A stretch of DNA of 64,000 nucleotides from Cycas panzhihuaensis (Eukaryota; Cycadophyta). The DNA lies in the NCBI GenBank assembly GCA_023213395.1, contig CM041465.1:121527741-121591740 (forward strand), in the 5' to 3' direction. The stretch's first letter is position 1. Each line of letters starts with the position of its first letter. The notes beneath the pieces were generated by a model that was not told where the DNA came from, made no database searches, and was given only the letters and a program-made list of their open reading frames with translations. This document shows, one piece after another, positions 1 through 11,387 of the stretch. Both the position numbers and the translations under genes were made by a program.

Positions 1-211
1 AATATCTTAGAGTAGCAAAAAACAACCCGTAGTTGCCTTATCCTCCACTGAAGTCAAATACAAATCAGCAATAAGTGTAACTTATGAAGCTGTCTAGATT
101 AGATAGTTACTAAAAGATCTAGGTCAAGAACAGACTAGTCCTACCATTCTATTTTGTGACAATCTGAGCATAATCAAGATGACCAAAAATCCTATTCTTC
201 ATGCTAGAATG
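1..211 (+). pseudogene. Copia element I: RNase H, 5' part, cut by element A
   Basis: Conceptual translation gives the end of a Ty1/copia RNase H: the ALSSTE block (here with K in place of A in the usual EAEY), then LLKDLGQEQ and the FCDN motif, ending at KNPILHAR. RNase H degrades the RNA strand during reverse transcription. At least two stops interrupt it. The frame ends abruptly at 211, where the LTR of element A begins, and the same gene resumes near 7843. It is closely similar to the RNase H of copia C at 25132-25487, so I and C are one family. The 5' part of I lies left of the window. Confidence 0.85.
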
Positions 212-741
212 TGAAAGACGAAATGGAGAAGATACAAGCACTAGAATCTATTGAGGAACTAGATAGGACATCGAAATATGAAGGACTATAAACTTTAGAT
301 TCATGAAAAGATGTAGTACAACACAAAAGATAATAGGGAGGAGTATTGCATTTCAACTCAACCTATCATAAACACAAGTATGAAGGAGAGTTCATCTCAA
401 CACTTCACCTATAAGAAACACTTATAGCAGCATAACTCTAAATACTACATATAAAACATGAAAATAGGACTCCTTATAAAGGAGTTTGGACGATCAGGAT
501 CTCACCACATGTCACTGATCAACACTAAGAGACAAATCTGATTAGGACTCTTCTATCCTCAAGGATAAGGTTAGAGCCCACCAAACTTGACTTCTCACAA
601 GCACATGTGAGAAAAGTCACTACAAGACAAAAGACAATTTTATAATCAAACAAATGAACACTTTAGGATAAAGGACTAAAGTGACAAAAATACTAATACC
701 TATGGTCAAGACTTAATGCTTAGAAAATGAAGGTTCTAACA
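212..741 (-). repeat. Element A 3' LTR (530 bp, complete)
   Basis: On the minus strand it starts TGTTAGAACC at 741 and ends CTTTCA at 212, the TG...CA ends expected of an LTR. Positions 212-564 match 7483-7842 closely. A TATA-like TTTATAAGG lies at 471-481 (minus) within a small palindrome. Confidence 0.9.
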
Positions 742-753
742 CCCCCCCTAAAT
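742..753 (-). other. Element A polypurine tract
   Basis: The minus strand reads TTTAGGGGGGG directly before the LTR start TGTTAG. This is where plus-strand DNA synthesis would be primed, and it fixes the element's orientation and the LTR edge. Confidence 0.85.
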
Positions 754-2343
754 GGATACAACATTAAGTCGAATGCCGAGGCCGCTTCTAAAATGCTCGA
801 ACTTCTCTTTCCCAAGCGGCTTGGTGAAGATGTCAGCTAGCTGATGATTAGTCGGCTTGTAGACGAGGTTGATTTCACCTTGCTGCACATGTTCTCTGAT
901 AAAATGGTGATGGACCTCAATATGCTTGGTGCGTGCATGAAATACCGGATTCTTGGCAATCTTGATAACACTCTGATTGTCATAATACAATGGTGTTGGG
1001 AGTGTTTGCTCAAGTCCAACCTCTTCAAGCAGCTGTCTGAGCCAAATAGCCTCACATGCTGCACTGATAGCAGCTTTGTATTCTGTTTTAGTGGAAGAAA
1101 GTGTAACATTTGGTTGCTTTTTGTAACTCCATGAAACAGTAGATGATCTAAGGTTGAAACAATATCTTGAGGTGGATTTCCGGCTATCTTGGCATTTAGC
1201 CCAATCTGAATCTGAGAACGCTTCCAACGTGAAGTTCTCATTACGTGTGTACTGAAAACCATACTGCAAAGTACCTTTGAGGTATCTGAGGATGCGTTTT
1301 GCAGCATTCCAGTGTTGCTGATTGGGGATGATCATGTATCTAGAACATATTCCAACCGCATATGAAATGTCAGGTCTAGTGTTAGTCAAGTAGATGAGAC
1401 TGCCCATTAGTTGCCTGAAAAGGGTGGAATCAACAGGTTTCCCTTCTTCATTCATCGACAATTTAGTACCTGTCTCCATGGGTGTTGGTGAAGGTTTGCA
1501 GTCTTCCATTCTGAATCGCTGCAAAATATTCCATGTATATTTGGGTTGAAAAATGAAAATGTGACCTGGCTGCTACCACACTTCCATGTTAAGGAAATAG
1601 TGAAGTAGTCTGAGATCTGTCATCTCAAAACTTCTTTTCAAATCCCTTTGGAGATGCTCAATCAGATCTACATCATTGCCTGTGATAATCAAATCATCAA
1701 CATAAAGAACAATAAGTGTGATGTGTTGGTTTTGAACCTTGATATACAGGTTCAAATCTGATGTGGATCGATGAAAATTATGCTGTAAAAAGTAGTCATC
1801 GATCTTTGAATACCAAACACATGGCACCTGTTTTACACCATACAAGGCCTTTTTAAGGCGACAGACAAGATGTTTATTGCCGACAGAAGTATATCCAGGA
1901 GGTTGTTGCAGGTAGACCTCCTCAGTCAAATCGCTGTTGAGAAAGGCGCTTTTGACATCCATCTGATATAATGGCCACTTGCATTGTGCAGCTAAGGCCA
2001 TAACAATTCTGATAGTATTCATATTGGCTACTGGTGCAAATGTATCGGTGTAATCGATGCCTTCTTATTGTTTGAAACCTTTAGCAACAAGGCGAGCCTT
2101 ATGTCGCTCAATAGTGCCATCAGACTTATACTTGATTTTATAGATCCACTTACAACTAATGGCTTGTTTTCCAAGTGGTAACTCAACCAAGTCCCATGTG
2201 TCATTTTGATATATGGAGTGGATCTCGTCATCCATGGAAGCCTGCCACTTTTCGTCTGTACATGCCTCCTCAAAAGTGGAAGGCTCAGGAGTAGTAAGCA
2301 CTTCAACCATATGTGCGTAATTGACAGTGGGCGATGGCCACAT
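748..2343 (-). pseudogene. Element A reverse transcriptase and RNase H
   Basis: Minus-strand copia RT beginning around DEIHSIYQNDTWDLVE, with CKWIYKIKYKSDGTIERHKA, DVKSAFLN, LKKALYG and the catalytic YVDDLIITG (1677-1706). It continues through MGSLIYLTNTRPDISYAV into RNase H (LSSTKTEYKA, YYDNQS, ADIFTKPLG) and stops at 748. All three open segments are in the same reading frame, separated only by stops at 1573 (after EVW) and 2065 (after KGFKQ). That points to point mutation rather than indel decay. The Cys/His-free catalytic core looks complete. Confidence 0.92.
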
Positions 2344-2345
2344 TT

Positions 2346-3615
2346 TTTATGGACGTTTTTCTTCAACAATATGTGAATCTGCAATAGTTTGCATGTACCA
2401 TTTGGGTAGCTTCTTCGTTGATGTGGCTTCATGGTCCTGTGATGGAGGCGATTGCTGAACCTCAAAAGAAGAAGAAGAAGGACACAATGAAGGAACTAAG
2501 GAAGATGAGGAGGAAGAAGAAGCAGCAAGTGTAGATGAAGTACAAGTAGTTGAGGAAGTTGAAGGGACAGATTTTTCAAGAATGGCTTTTCCTTTATCAA
2601 GGGAGAGAGGAAGAGTGTTGATGTCGATCTCCCGATTGTCTTCTGCAAAGACAATGTCTCGTGAAGTATGCATCTTTTTAGTAAGGGGATTAAACAATCG
2701 ATATGCTTTACTGCCAGGTGCATATCCAACAAAGATGCATTTGAGACTTTTGTCGTCAAATTTCCATCTTTGCTCGCGAGGAATGTTCTTATAGGTCGTG
2801 CATCCAAAAGTTCGTAAGTGACTGATCGTAGGTTTCTAGCTAGTCCAGGCCTCCTCGGGTGTTATGCTTGAAAGTGTAGAAGTTGAGCTGCAGTTTGACA
2901 GATACGCAGCAGTAAGAAGTGCTTCTGCCTAATATGATAAACTGACCAAGGTTCTGTTCCTCCTTTCTGCTACACCATTCTGTTGCGGTGTGTAAGGGGC
3001 AGAAAATTGGTGTTTGATGCTATTTTGAATACATAATTGATTAAAATCTTTGGACGTATACTCACCACCATTATCTCTTCTGAGTATTTTGATGCGCATG
3101 CCTGATTCATTTTGGACCGCAAGTTTAAATTCCCTAAACTTCTTCAAAGCTTCTGACTTATGCTTTAGAAAGTAGACCCATACTTTATGTGAGAAATCAT
3201 CAATGAATGTCATGAAGAATGATGATCCTCCATGAGACTGAGTGGTCATGGGACCACAAATGTCAGAATGTACAAGTTGTAGTGGATGTTGTGCTCTCTA
3301 GGCCTTACCTTTCTCAAAAGGTTCTTGATGTTGCTTCCCTATAAGGCATAATTCACAAAGGTAATTACCCCCAGAGATTTTGGGTAAGCCATAAACCAAG
3401 TTTTGTCTGAACATCTCCCTGATGCTGTCAAGATTAAGATGTCCAAGTCTTTCATGCCACAGTTGAGTCTTATTTACAGAATGGGAGACATATGCATGAG
3501 ATGATCTAGATGTTGTATCTAATTTGTAGAGGCCACAATCTTCAGGACCAACGGCAACTATCTGGTCATCTTTGTTCCTGATAACACACTTTCTATCTTT
3601 GAATAGCACACTCAT
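2346..3615 (-). pseudogene. Element A integrase and Ser-rich linker
   Basis: The minus strand carries the GAG-pre-integrase zinc region (WHERLGHLN...CELCLIGKQ, 3298-3615). The integrase core follows, with HSDICGP, RRDNGGEY and NGVAERRNR supplying the D, D and E residues, then the VGYAPGSKAYR end of the core. A serine-rich linker (2460-2570) joins it to RT. Integrase inserts the cDNA copy into the chromosome. Stops occur at 2347, near 2840, and at 2929 and 3298, all without a frame change. The 2929 stop replaces the Trp that copia C keeps in its YWAKA motif. Confidence 0.9.
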
Positions 3616-3900
3616 ATGCTGCTTATCAAGCTAACTAACAGAAACCAAAATTTTGGGCATTCTAGGAACTAAGAAAACATTCCTACTAGGAAATGTAGAA
3701 TGTTGATCATGAGGTGTAATTTGACCTACACCTGATATTTCGACAGTGGCATTGTCCCCAAATGTCACTGTTTCTCCCTGACATCTTGAAAATTTGACAA
3801 TATGTTTGCATCACCTGTCATGTGGCGTGATGCACCAGAATCAATGATCCAAGTATTATCATTATGGCTTCCACTATATGCAAAAAAGGTCATGTCACTT
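3616..3900 (-). pseudogene. Element A aspartic protease
   Basis: The minus strand reads WIIDSGASRHMTG, the copia protease active site, with DSGAS intact at 3828-3842. The protease cleaves the Gag-Pol polyprotein. This segment is in a different frame from the integrase downstream, so at least one indel lies between 3615 and 3828. The window around it is short, as usual for copia protease. Confidence 0.85.
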
Positions 3901-4882
3901 GGATCATGTTGTGCTGTGTGGTCTTGAAAACCACCACGATTTGTCCTTCTTTGGGGACCACCTCAGAATGCACCTCGAGTTGGTCCTTGTTGCTGTTGAT
4001 ATTGCTGTTGTTGCTGATGCTGATTCTGTTGTTGTTGACGCTGATTCTGTTGACATTGAATTTGTTACTGTTGTGGTTGTTGTAAGTCATATTGACATTT
4101 TCTGCAGTCAGGCTGAATGTGGCCAACTTTGCCACAATAATGACAGATGACAGTCTTTGATTTACACTAAGACTGCCAAATTTTTTCAAAAAATTTTGCT
4201 TGGGTTGAAATTGCTGCTTGGGTTTAAACTTTGCGAAGAAAGCACTAGATGTGCTTGCTTCATCTTACCGCGAATAAATTTCTTCTTTTTGCAGCAATAA
4301 ACGTTCTAACTCATTGAAAGTTAGAATTGTCAAAGTTCCATTTCGAAAAATATCAGAAATAAAACCATTATATTCTTTTGACAAAGCATGAATTATCGCA
4401 GTAACCAAGTCTTCATTTGTGACTGGTTTTCCAAGCGCTATTAGTTGATTACTGATCACCTTAATTGAAGATAAATAGGTTGCCATTGGAGCAACATACT
4501 TCAAATTGAATAATTTTGCTTTATACATAACAATTCGTGCATCATCTTTTCGTTCATACAATGAAACAATTATGTCCCAAGCAATTTTAGAAGTTGAAGC
4601 AGATTCAATATTCTGATCAACATTATCACTGACTGACAGATGAATAAAGGCGAGTGCAGCCTCATCTTTAGCTTTGAAAGAAGCTAATGCAACAGGATCT
4701 GCTGGAATCAAATTTTAAGGATTAGCAGGATCAGGAGTAGGCTCAAGTTTGGTGATTTCGCCTGATACATAACCCTACAACTCATTCATAATCAACAAAT
4801 TTTTTGCTTGCTTTTTCCAAGTAAGATGGTTTTCAGCACCTGTTAATTTAATGGTGTTTGCATTTAGCATTTGAGTCGCCAT
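3901..4882 (-). pseudogene. Element A gag with CCHC zinc knuckle
   Basis: The ATG at 4882 (minus) opens MATQMLNANTIKLTG, a typical copia gag start, followed by the UBN2-like gag core (IAWDIIVSLYERKDDA, LKYVAPMATYLSSIK, TFNELERLLLQKEE). Further on, near 4100-4156, CHYCGKVGHIQPDC is a complete CX2CX4HX4C knuckle, which binds RNA during packaging. A Gln/Asn-rich stretch (3960-4070) follows, encoded by CAA/CAG-type repeats. Two stops occur early (after NEL and after NP) and another near 4265. The gag of copia L (59013-60050) is a clear homologue, which supports the start codon. Confidence 0.88.
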
Positions 4883-7467
4883 TTCGATTGCAGTACCAGA
4901 AGAAACTTGGAAACCTTTGAGTTGACGTCGCATAAGTTTCACTCAATATCTAACAAAGATCAGTACGAGACTGAAAAATTTGTGGACGGAATGGAGGCTT
5001 GGCTCGCAAGTTTATCTAACCTGATAGCAGGATCAGCATTGGTCAAGTTATCGGCACTTTGAGGCAGAGTATTAACTCTTTTTGAGCCTCCCCACTTAAG
5101 TGTTTTTAATGTTTAAAAGTGGTTTGATTTAGTGTATTGTAGGCTTGTTTGCTGCTGAAAACCTTGTCAAAAAAGACTTCAAAATACAATGTAGTTGCTT
5201 TGAATATCAAATAATGCAACTAAGTTTAAACAGTGATCTCATGAGGAGATAAACAACAACTAAACACCACAAATTTAATGCCTTCAACAAGCCAGTAATG
5301 AGGCAAGTCCACCATGAACACCTGGGATCAAAAAGATAATCCCTACACACGAAAAAAACTTGAAGTTTTTATTGATCTTTGTCCCCTTTTGTAGTTGATG
5401 TTGATTCTTAGTAAAAATGGGTCACCTTGTAGGGAGCCCAGTGAGAAAAAATAGCCTTTAAATGATATAGTTTAAGGCTTAAAATAAGCCAAAAATGATG
5501 GTGTTTAAATCACCATGATACACTTAGGAGACTTTTACAAAATAATATGATTAGCACACTTTGAAAATTTTAAAATTGATCCCTTTTTTGGACTAAAAAA
5601 TAATGACTTAAGTCATTAAAGGACTTAGTGTCATTAAAAATGAGTAATTTTTTTTTCAAAAAAAGATAATAAAATCAATTTAAAGTAGTGATTTTAAGTT
5701 CAAAATAATAGTTGCAAAACTTTTTTATGGATGTTAGTGTGATTTACATAGTAAACAAATGTTAGAAGGCTTTTACAATGATAAAAAAAGATAAAATCAA
5801 AGTTAAATGAGTAAAAGCTTAATTAAACTTTAGGAAACTAAAGTTTAAAAGGAAAAAATTAAAAGAAGAATATGCTTATGCATATTCTAGATCATATAAG
5901 ATAAGGTTTAAAACCTATAGAAATTAATCGAATTTAAAAAAAAAAAGAGGCTGGCGGCAGTGGACAAAACTGTTGGCGGAAAAACCAAAATGTCGGGCAG
6001 ATTTACCAGCAGCTAAAAATGTGGGCGGAAGTCAGTGGGTGCTGTCGGATTATCATGTGGAGAGCCGCAAAAAATAGAGTGTGCAAAGTTGACAGGGAAG
6101 TCGAAGACCAAATGCCTAACGAGCCACGGGAGACAAGGACGGATCGAGCCACACTTCACAGAGGAGTCGTTCGGACGGAGGACGAAGCATGTAGTCAGAT
6201 GTAGCTCACAAATGGAGCCGCATACACAGGAGTAGAGCCGCCAGGTCACATGCTAAGTAGCACAGACAGGAGGTCGTGCAGGTGCAAGTCGCACCACTAA
6301 AGAGCCGCAAAATGGGGTCCACGTGCAGAGGCGCAGGTGTAGGCAGAAACTTGGCAGGACCATGGACAGCAGAAGCCACGAAGGGACAAGCCATTCACGA
6401 ACCAAGCAGAAACCGGAAGGTTGCACAGAGAGTAGAGGATACTCCAGACAGAGAGAGCCGCACAGAACAATACGGACAAGAGTTGAACAAAAAGAAGCTG
6501 GTGTAGGAGCCACCACGTAGAGTCAAGCAGGTCCAAGTCACGAATAGGAGCCAGAGAACAGTGAGATTGCCAAACGGTGCCAGAGAAGGAAACTACTCCA
6601 CAAGACGCTATTTGAGAGCCAACATTATTGAGAGGAGCTAGTAGGGTTATTATGGTGCTTTTAGGGTAAAAGAACACTTAGGGAGCCACCAGAGTCCACA
6701 AGAGGACAAGCCACGTAGAAAGACCGAAGCAGAGATGCACCCAGGCTTGCAATCACTTAGCTACTAGCAAAAGACAGCTGCCAATGTAAAAAAGGACAGC
6801 CCCTTGCACAGTGAATTGTCAATCACAGTTAAAAGAGGCTCCAAAATTCAATACAAATTGTCTTTTAATGAGAATAATTCAAGGTGAATCTCCTTTGTTA
6901 AGAATTTTTATTTAACGATGCAATAAAACCAATAAAAAAACTTGGACAGCCACCACTTTTTCCTTTGAACCTTCTCTTTTTTTAAGGCAACAAGTGCAAA
7001 TTTAAGACAAACTCTTGAAATAATTAATAATTTCAAGAATTATGTGTATATAACAGTTTCTTACACATAAAAAATCTTCAGAAAGCTACTTATGTGCTAG
7101 ACTTTGCCAACAAGATGCAAAAATTGCAACACAACTTTAGCCTTGTGTAAAACACAAGAAGATTAGCTCCATGGTAACTGTGTGTACACTGGCAAACACA
7201 AGAAGATTAGCTCCCAATCACCTGCCAATTTTAATATCACCGTCCCTTTTTCTGGTCATGAAAATTAGTCCTTCAAAATGTAAATATACAAGACTTTGCA
7301 TAAAAGATTCTTAAAAAAAAATTGCAAGTCAACAGTGTAAACAAAGTCCTTCAACAATAAACCTCAAGAAATTACTCCTTGCTCCAGCTAGATCGCCTTC
7401 GTATGGCGAAGATCATCACTAGACTTGGAGAAAATCGAAGCCAAAAACTGCTCTCAAGATCTTTGCA
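4883..7467 (-). other. Element A long untranslated leader
   Basis: About 2.6 kb separates the primer site from the gag ATG, far longer than a typical copia leader. It is AT-rich at both ends, with a G-rich middle (about 5950-6760). The short reading frames in both directions there resemble nothing I know. The motif GAGCC occurs 11 times on the plus strand between 6062 and 6687. I see no LTR or known domain in the leader that would mark another insertion. Confidence 0.6.
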
Positions 7468-7479
7468 GTCACGATACCA
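7468..7479 (-). other. Element A primer binding site (tRNA-iMet type)
   Basis: The minus strand reads TGGTATCGTGAC three bases inside the 5' LTR end. The first seven bases match the initiator-tRNA-Met site used by most plant copia elements; the rest is diverged. Confidence 0.75.
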
Positions 7480-7482
7480 AAT

Positions 7483-7842
7483 TGAAAGACGAAATGGAGA
7501 AGATACAAGCACTAGAATCTATTGAGGAACTAGATAGGACATCGAAATATGAAGAACTATAAACTTTAGATTGATGAAAAGATGTAGTACAACACAAAAG
7601 ATAATAGGGAGTAGTATTGCACTTTAACTCAACCTATCATAAACACAAGTATGAAGGAGAATTCATCTCAACACTTCACCTACGAGAGACACTTAAAACA
7701 ACATAACTGTAACTCCAAATACTACATACAAAACATGAAAATAGGACTCCTTATAAAGGAGTTTGGACGATCAGGATCTCACCACATGTCGTTGATCAAC
7801 ACTAAGAGACAAATCTGATTAGGACTCTTCTATCCTCAAGGA
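7483..7842 (-). repeat. Element A 5' LTR, truncated
   Basis: Matches 212-564 of the 3' LTR, including the TATA-like region near 7750, but stops after CTCAAGGA. The outer 177 bp are missing and sequence of element I follows at once. Confidence 0.88.
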
Positions 7843-7951
7843 GGGTGAGCGACTACGTTGCACATCATATGAGCAAGTTGCTGACATATTTACAAAACCA
7901 CTAAGCAAAGACAATTTTCAATTTTTTAGAGACAAACTTGGAATAAAATAG
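7843..7951 (+). pseudogene. Copia element I: RNase H, 3' end
   Basis: Reads EGERLRCTSYEQVADIFTK and on to a natural end at GIK and TAG (7949-7951). It aligns with the C-terminus of copia C RNase H (IELLHCTSENQVANAFTKP). Against C, roughly 50 bp of coding sequence between HAR (left piece) and this point are missing, lost at the junction with element A. Confidence 0.85.
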
Positions 7952-7970
7952 ATAAAACATTAAGAGAGGG

Positions 7971-8171
7971 TGTTAAGAGTAATGTTTTATGTAGGCATTA
8001 TTTTATTACTCTAATGTATCTTTATGACAGTTATGTGTCATTCCCTCTTTACTCCGCATGTGACAAGTGGCACACATGCATTTAGCCCTGTCCAATGCTC
8101 ATGTAATTTGTATTGTATTTAGAAAGGGATCTCCCTCCTTAATGAAATGAACATTCATTGAGAGTTTTTCA
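7971..8171 (+). repeat. Copia element I 3' LTR (approximate right end)
   Basis: Begins TGTTAAGAGTAATGTTTTAT straight after a purine tract (7958-7970). Shares its start, an internal GACAAGTGGCA block and the TTGAGAGTT end region with the copia C LTR at 25509. The right edge is placed at TTTTCA and is uncertain by some bases. Confidence 0.75.
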
Positions 8172-9239
8172 TACTTGGCTCTCACCTGTCGGACAAGTGG
8201 TAGAAATGACCTATTTATACACTTTTCTCATAACCATTCACCCAAAAGGTTTGACTTTATAACACATCTTTTGCCTTTTCATGATTAAAACCCTACTTAC
8301 ACTTAATAATTGTGCTCTTTTGTATTTTATATATTCGTAAAATCACCATTATTTGGATCAGTGCATAATTGTTGTCTAGTAAGTGTTCATTGTTCCTCAA
8401 AACTGTCATTCCACAGTACACGGAGAACCATTTCGCAAGAGTTGAAATGCCAACTTGCAACCATTCCAGTTGTACTAGAACCATTCCACTATGTATTTTT
8501 CCTACTAATTCACTTGATTCTTGTTGTTTTCACCATTGGAACCATTCTTGGAATTGTTCCTAACTATTCCCAAGTGTCAAAGTGCCAAATCTTCTATTAA
8601 AATTTGTCCTGTGGTTCAAAAGAGAGTTTTAACATCCTTTCTCAACAATTCTAAAATTTTCCCTTTTGTGTGAAGATTTGAATTTTTTAATGGCAGGTCA
8701 CCTTCGATTGCCTCTACTTTTGAGCTGCTCATGTAGCTCAAATATCTATGCATCCTTCCTTTGTGTTTCTTTTGTTATTCCTTTATTTATTTTCCTCAGA
8801 TTTTTTATTTGTATGGTTTTATCTGCCAACTCTTGTTCCGAGTTCTCTATCTGTTGTTGGTTATTACTTTGTTCCCTCAAGATGCCATCAACCTAGAGTT
8901 TCATTTGCTTCGCCCTATCATTCGTATGTCTCTCTCCTTGGAAAGTATCTTCATTGTGCGATGCCTACCTTGGTGGTGGAGTCATTTCTTCTTTGGATTC
9001 TAACTCCAATTTAGACTCAACCATTTGTTGTGTCTAGTTCCTCACTTTTTCGTTTGATTAGTGAGAGTGTGTTTGATGCACATTCCCTCAAAACTAGTTA
9101 ATTACCCTCCTCATTGTTGCCTGTACTTGTTGTTTGTTGTCCTCATAGTGGGTATCTACAGGAAATGCTCCTATCCACTTTGAATCAAAGCCCAACTCTT
9201 CTCAATGTTTACCTGGGGTGGCCTTGCTATGGGTATTTG
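8172..9239. other. No recognised feature (8172-9239)
   Basis: AT-rich sequence. The short open frames here (for example 8310-8600 and 8748-9014 on +) are Phe/Leu/Ser-rich and resemble no family I know. If element G keeps its minus-strand 3' LTR, it should lie in or near this stretch, but I found no second copy to define it. Confidence 0.4.
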
Positions 9240-9279
9240 AGCACATAATGGTGTCAACAACAATGATGGATGTTTAAGC

Positions 9280-10000
9280 ATAGATTTTTGTTTTTTAATC
9301 TCTTGTAGCTGTTTCTCTAACAATTGTGCCATATACTCACTCTAATTCATTGGCATTCCCTCCTGTATTTCTTGGGTTGTAGTCAAGATCCATGTTGGGC
9401 AATAGGTGGATTTTCTCTTTGCCAAAAATCACATGATAAATATTTTGGCCAACCACCTCAATTCTAGATCCAATAGATCATCAATTTTGGCACCGCCTAA
9501 ATATACTTATGTATCGCATTTACATGATACGTGAACCACCAATTCTTTGTCCACTTCTATTTGTTTATTTGTAATTGGTAACCTTCCTTTGCGAGGTAGC
9601 TTGGTATTTATCGAATGAGATCTATACATATTTCAATTCTGCTCAAATTCCTTGTCATAAAATCCACTATTGTTTGCATCAATTTCTTATCCCAATAATG
9701 GTGGAGTCATTACGTATCATCTCCAGCCACCCCTAATCAAAGATATTTTAAGTTCTAAATTGCCACTTTTGTCATATGCATGAATTCTTGCTCCAAATTG
9801 ACAAATAAGGCTTGAATAGTTTAATTGACATCCTTACAATTTACAGGGATGCTTACCCACTAAAGAAAATGTGACTGCTAGCTTGGGGTGCTTTGGAATG
9901 CTGGCTAGAATGTTTTTCGAAATGCTTCCTATAGATGTCATTTGTTGAGTCATCCCTACAAACATTTGAAATTATTTAGATGCTTTGGTACACAAGGGCT
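9280..10000 (-). pseudogene. Element G ORF3 region (unknown function)
   Basis: Minus-strand translation around 9580-9705 gives YWDKKLMQTIVDFMTRNL and, further on, a short KEG-containing stretch and KVDKE. These align with HWDQELMENILLELKKDL, LPKEGE and KVDRE in the same place (after integrase) in element B at 27701-27860. Several stops and at least one frame change are present. I do not recognise the family. Position and co-orientation fit the additional or env-like ORFs of some Tat and Athila elements, but no signal peptide or membrane segment is evident. Confidence 0.6.
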
Positions 10001-10479
10001 TCACTTTAAATGATCGAATCTAGCTCAAATTGTATTGGAATGCTTATGATTTTGTGTATGGGCTGCTTGTCTTTAAAAAATAGAAGAAAATTTCTAGGAA
10101 AATGGATTTATATCCTAAAAGTTTTTATTTTATCGTTGAACCTTTTTTCAAGTCATTCCTCAATGGAGTGCTTTTGTGTGATCATTACAAACCATCTCGT
10201 GAAATGCTTCTTCATAATTTTTAGAATGCTTTCTGGATGTTTCTAAGAGTGCTTATGCTTTGAGCTGCATTTTGCCTAGAATGCTTAACTCATAGTTTTC
10301 TCAGTGTTGATATGTGAATGATATCGAGTTATGGTTAATTTCTCTATTTCTCTAGTTTTCTTACCTCGTATTAGGTAAAACAAATTCCTTGATATCAAGA
10401 TAATGTTGGTTATCTCCACCATAGGTAACATATTATGTTTTTTTTTTCCTTTTAGGTTTTTAAAAATAATGGTAGGGTT
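10001..10479. other. Spacer of element G, no recognised domain
   Basis: Between the integrase tail and ORF3 of G. It is AT-rich and holds an unrecognised short minus frame at 10285-10494. Confidence 0.4.
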
Positions 10480-11387
10480 TAAATATGCTCCCATTCACCA
10501 TTTTAGGTAGTAGTGGTCCATCTAGCTCCCTCAATTAAACAAATCCATTTTCAAATATGTATTATACATTGTATGGCCCTACCCAACACATTTTTAGTTC
10601 ACCAAGGTGTGTTTTAAATCTGCCATCATATAGAAACACTTGTCACCCTCGTTGAATTGGAGTGAACATAGATGGTGCCCATGCCATGATTTTTGCTTGT
10701 TTTTATTGATCAACTACATCTAATTAGCCATTTGGCATGTTTCCTCAAGTTGTACAAGTTGTAATAGTTTTTCCCTTAATAGATTATCATCAGCCAATTG
10801 ACAAGCTAAGGCATTGTGGAGGTTGGGTATCTCAAACTTGTAAGGAATGATAGCTTCTAACGCATATACTAATCGAAAGGGTGCTTGTCCTATTGTATGC
10901 TTATATGTTATCCTAAATGTGCCCATAATATAGAAGGTAATTTCTTAGCACAATCTACTCTGTTGATGTCACAAATTTTTCATAGGCAATTTTAAATGAT
11001 TTTGTTCGAACTTTTTGCTTGCCCATTAGTGCCAAGTTAGTATGTTTTTTTTTGTCAGTGATCATTCATTAATATATTTGTTAATTCTTATATGATTGAA
11101 TTCAGGAAGTGGGAACCCTGAGTACTTATTAGTTTCAACAACACCTGACTCTTGTACTAATCACTTCATATAAAAATTGTGTTATGCTACAAGCATCAAC
11201 ATTCGTTACTGGTCGTGCTTCCACCCACTTGGTTGCATAATTTGTTGCCATGAGAATGTAATGGCCTTGCAATTATCTCATTGTTGGATGAATGGGATCC
11301 ACAAAATCTAGCCCTTACTTTTCGAATGGAGCTTGAGCTTTAGGTAAAATTGGTTTCGGTGGTTGAAAATCCTTGTTGTGAGGTTTT
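10480..11387 (-). pseudogene. Element G integrase, core and C-terminal part
   Basis: From right to left on the minus strand: QPPKPILPKAQAPFEK, GLDFVDPIHP (first catalytic Asp region), ILMATNYATKWVEARP, then GQAPFRLVYALEAIIP (10720-10926). The tail reads LGELKMCWVGPYNV and ELDGPLLPKMVNG (about 10490-10640). This is the Ty3 integrase order, and it aligns with element B at 26000-26892. Several stops and frame changes interrupt it, and the middle with the second Asp and the Glu is poorly preserved (10930-11100). It is the 3' half of the integrase split by B. Confidence 0.85.
11383..11387. other. Element B target-site duplication, left copy
   Basis: GTTTT here and GTTTC at 29656-29660 differ by one base. 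They flank B and restore the G integrase frame when B is removed. Confidence 0.7.

Larger units (their letters stand above)
212..7842 (-). mobile_element. Copia element A, near-complete, minus strand, nested in I
   Basis: Complete 3' LTR (left), polypurine tract, RNase H, RT, integrase, protease, gag, a long leader, a tRNA-iMet-type primer site and a truncated 5' LTR (right). Domain order PR-IN-RT-RH marks it as Ty1/copia. It sits inside the RNase H gene of element I. No target-site duplication is visible, because the outer 177 bp of the 5' LTR and part of I are missing at the right junction. Coding decay is mostly by premature stops, which suggests moderate age. Confidence 0.9.

Noticed and set aside
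3864-4150. Plus-strand Leu/Val-rich frames in element A
   Set aside because: Antisense reading of the Gln/Asn-rich part of gag.
6019-6677. Overlapping open frames on both strands in the element A leader
   Set aside because: All are short, overlap each other on opposite strands, resemble no family, and arise from a locally G-rich composition that lowers stop frequency. Kept only as leader sequence.
8310-9014. Phe/Leu/Ser-rich open frames that look like membrane segments
   Set aside because: T-rich DNA gives hydrophobic translations in any frame. There is no conserved motif and no start context.
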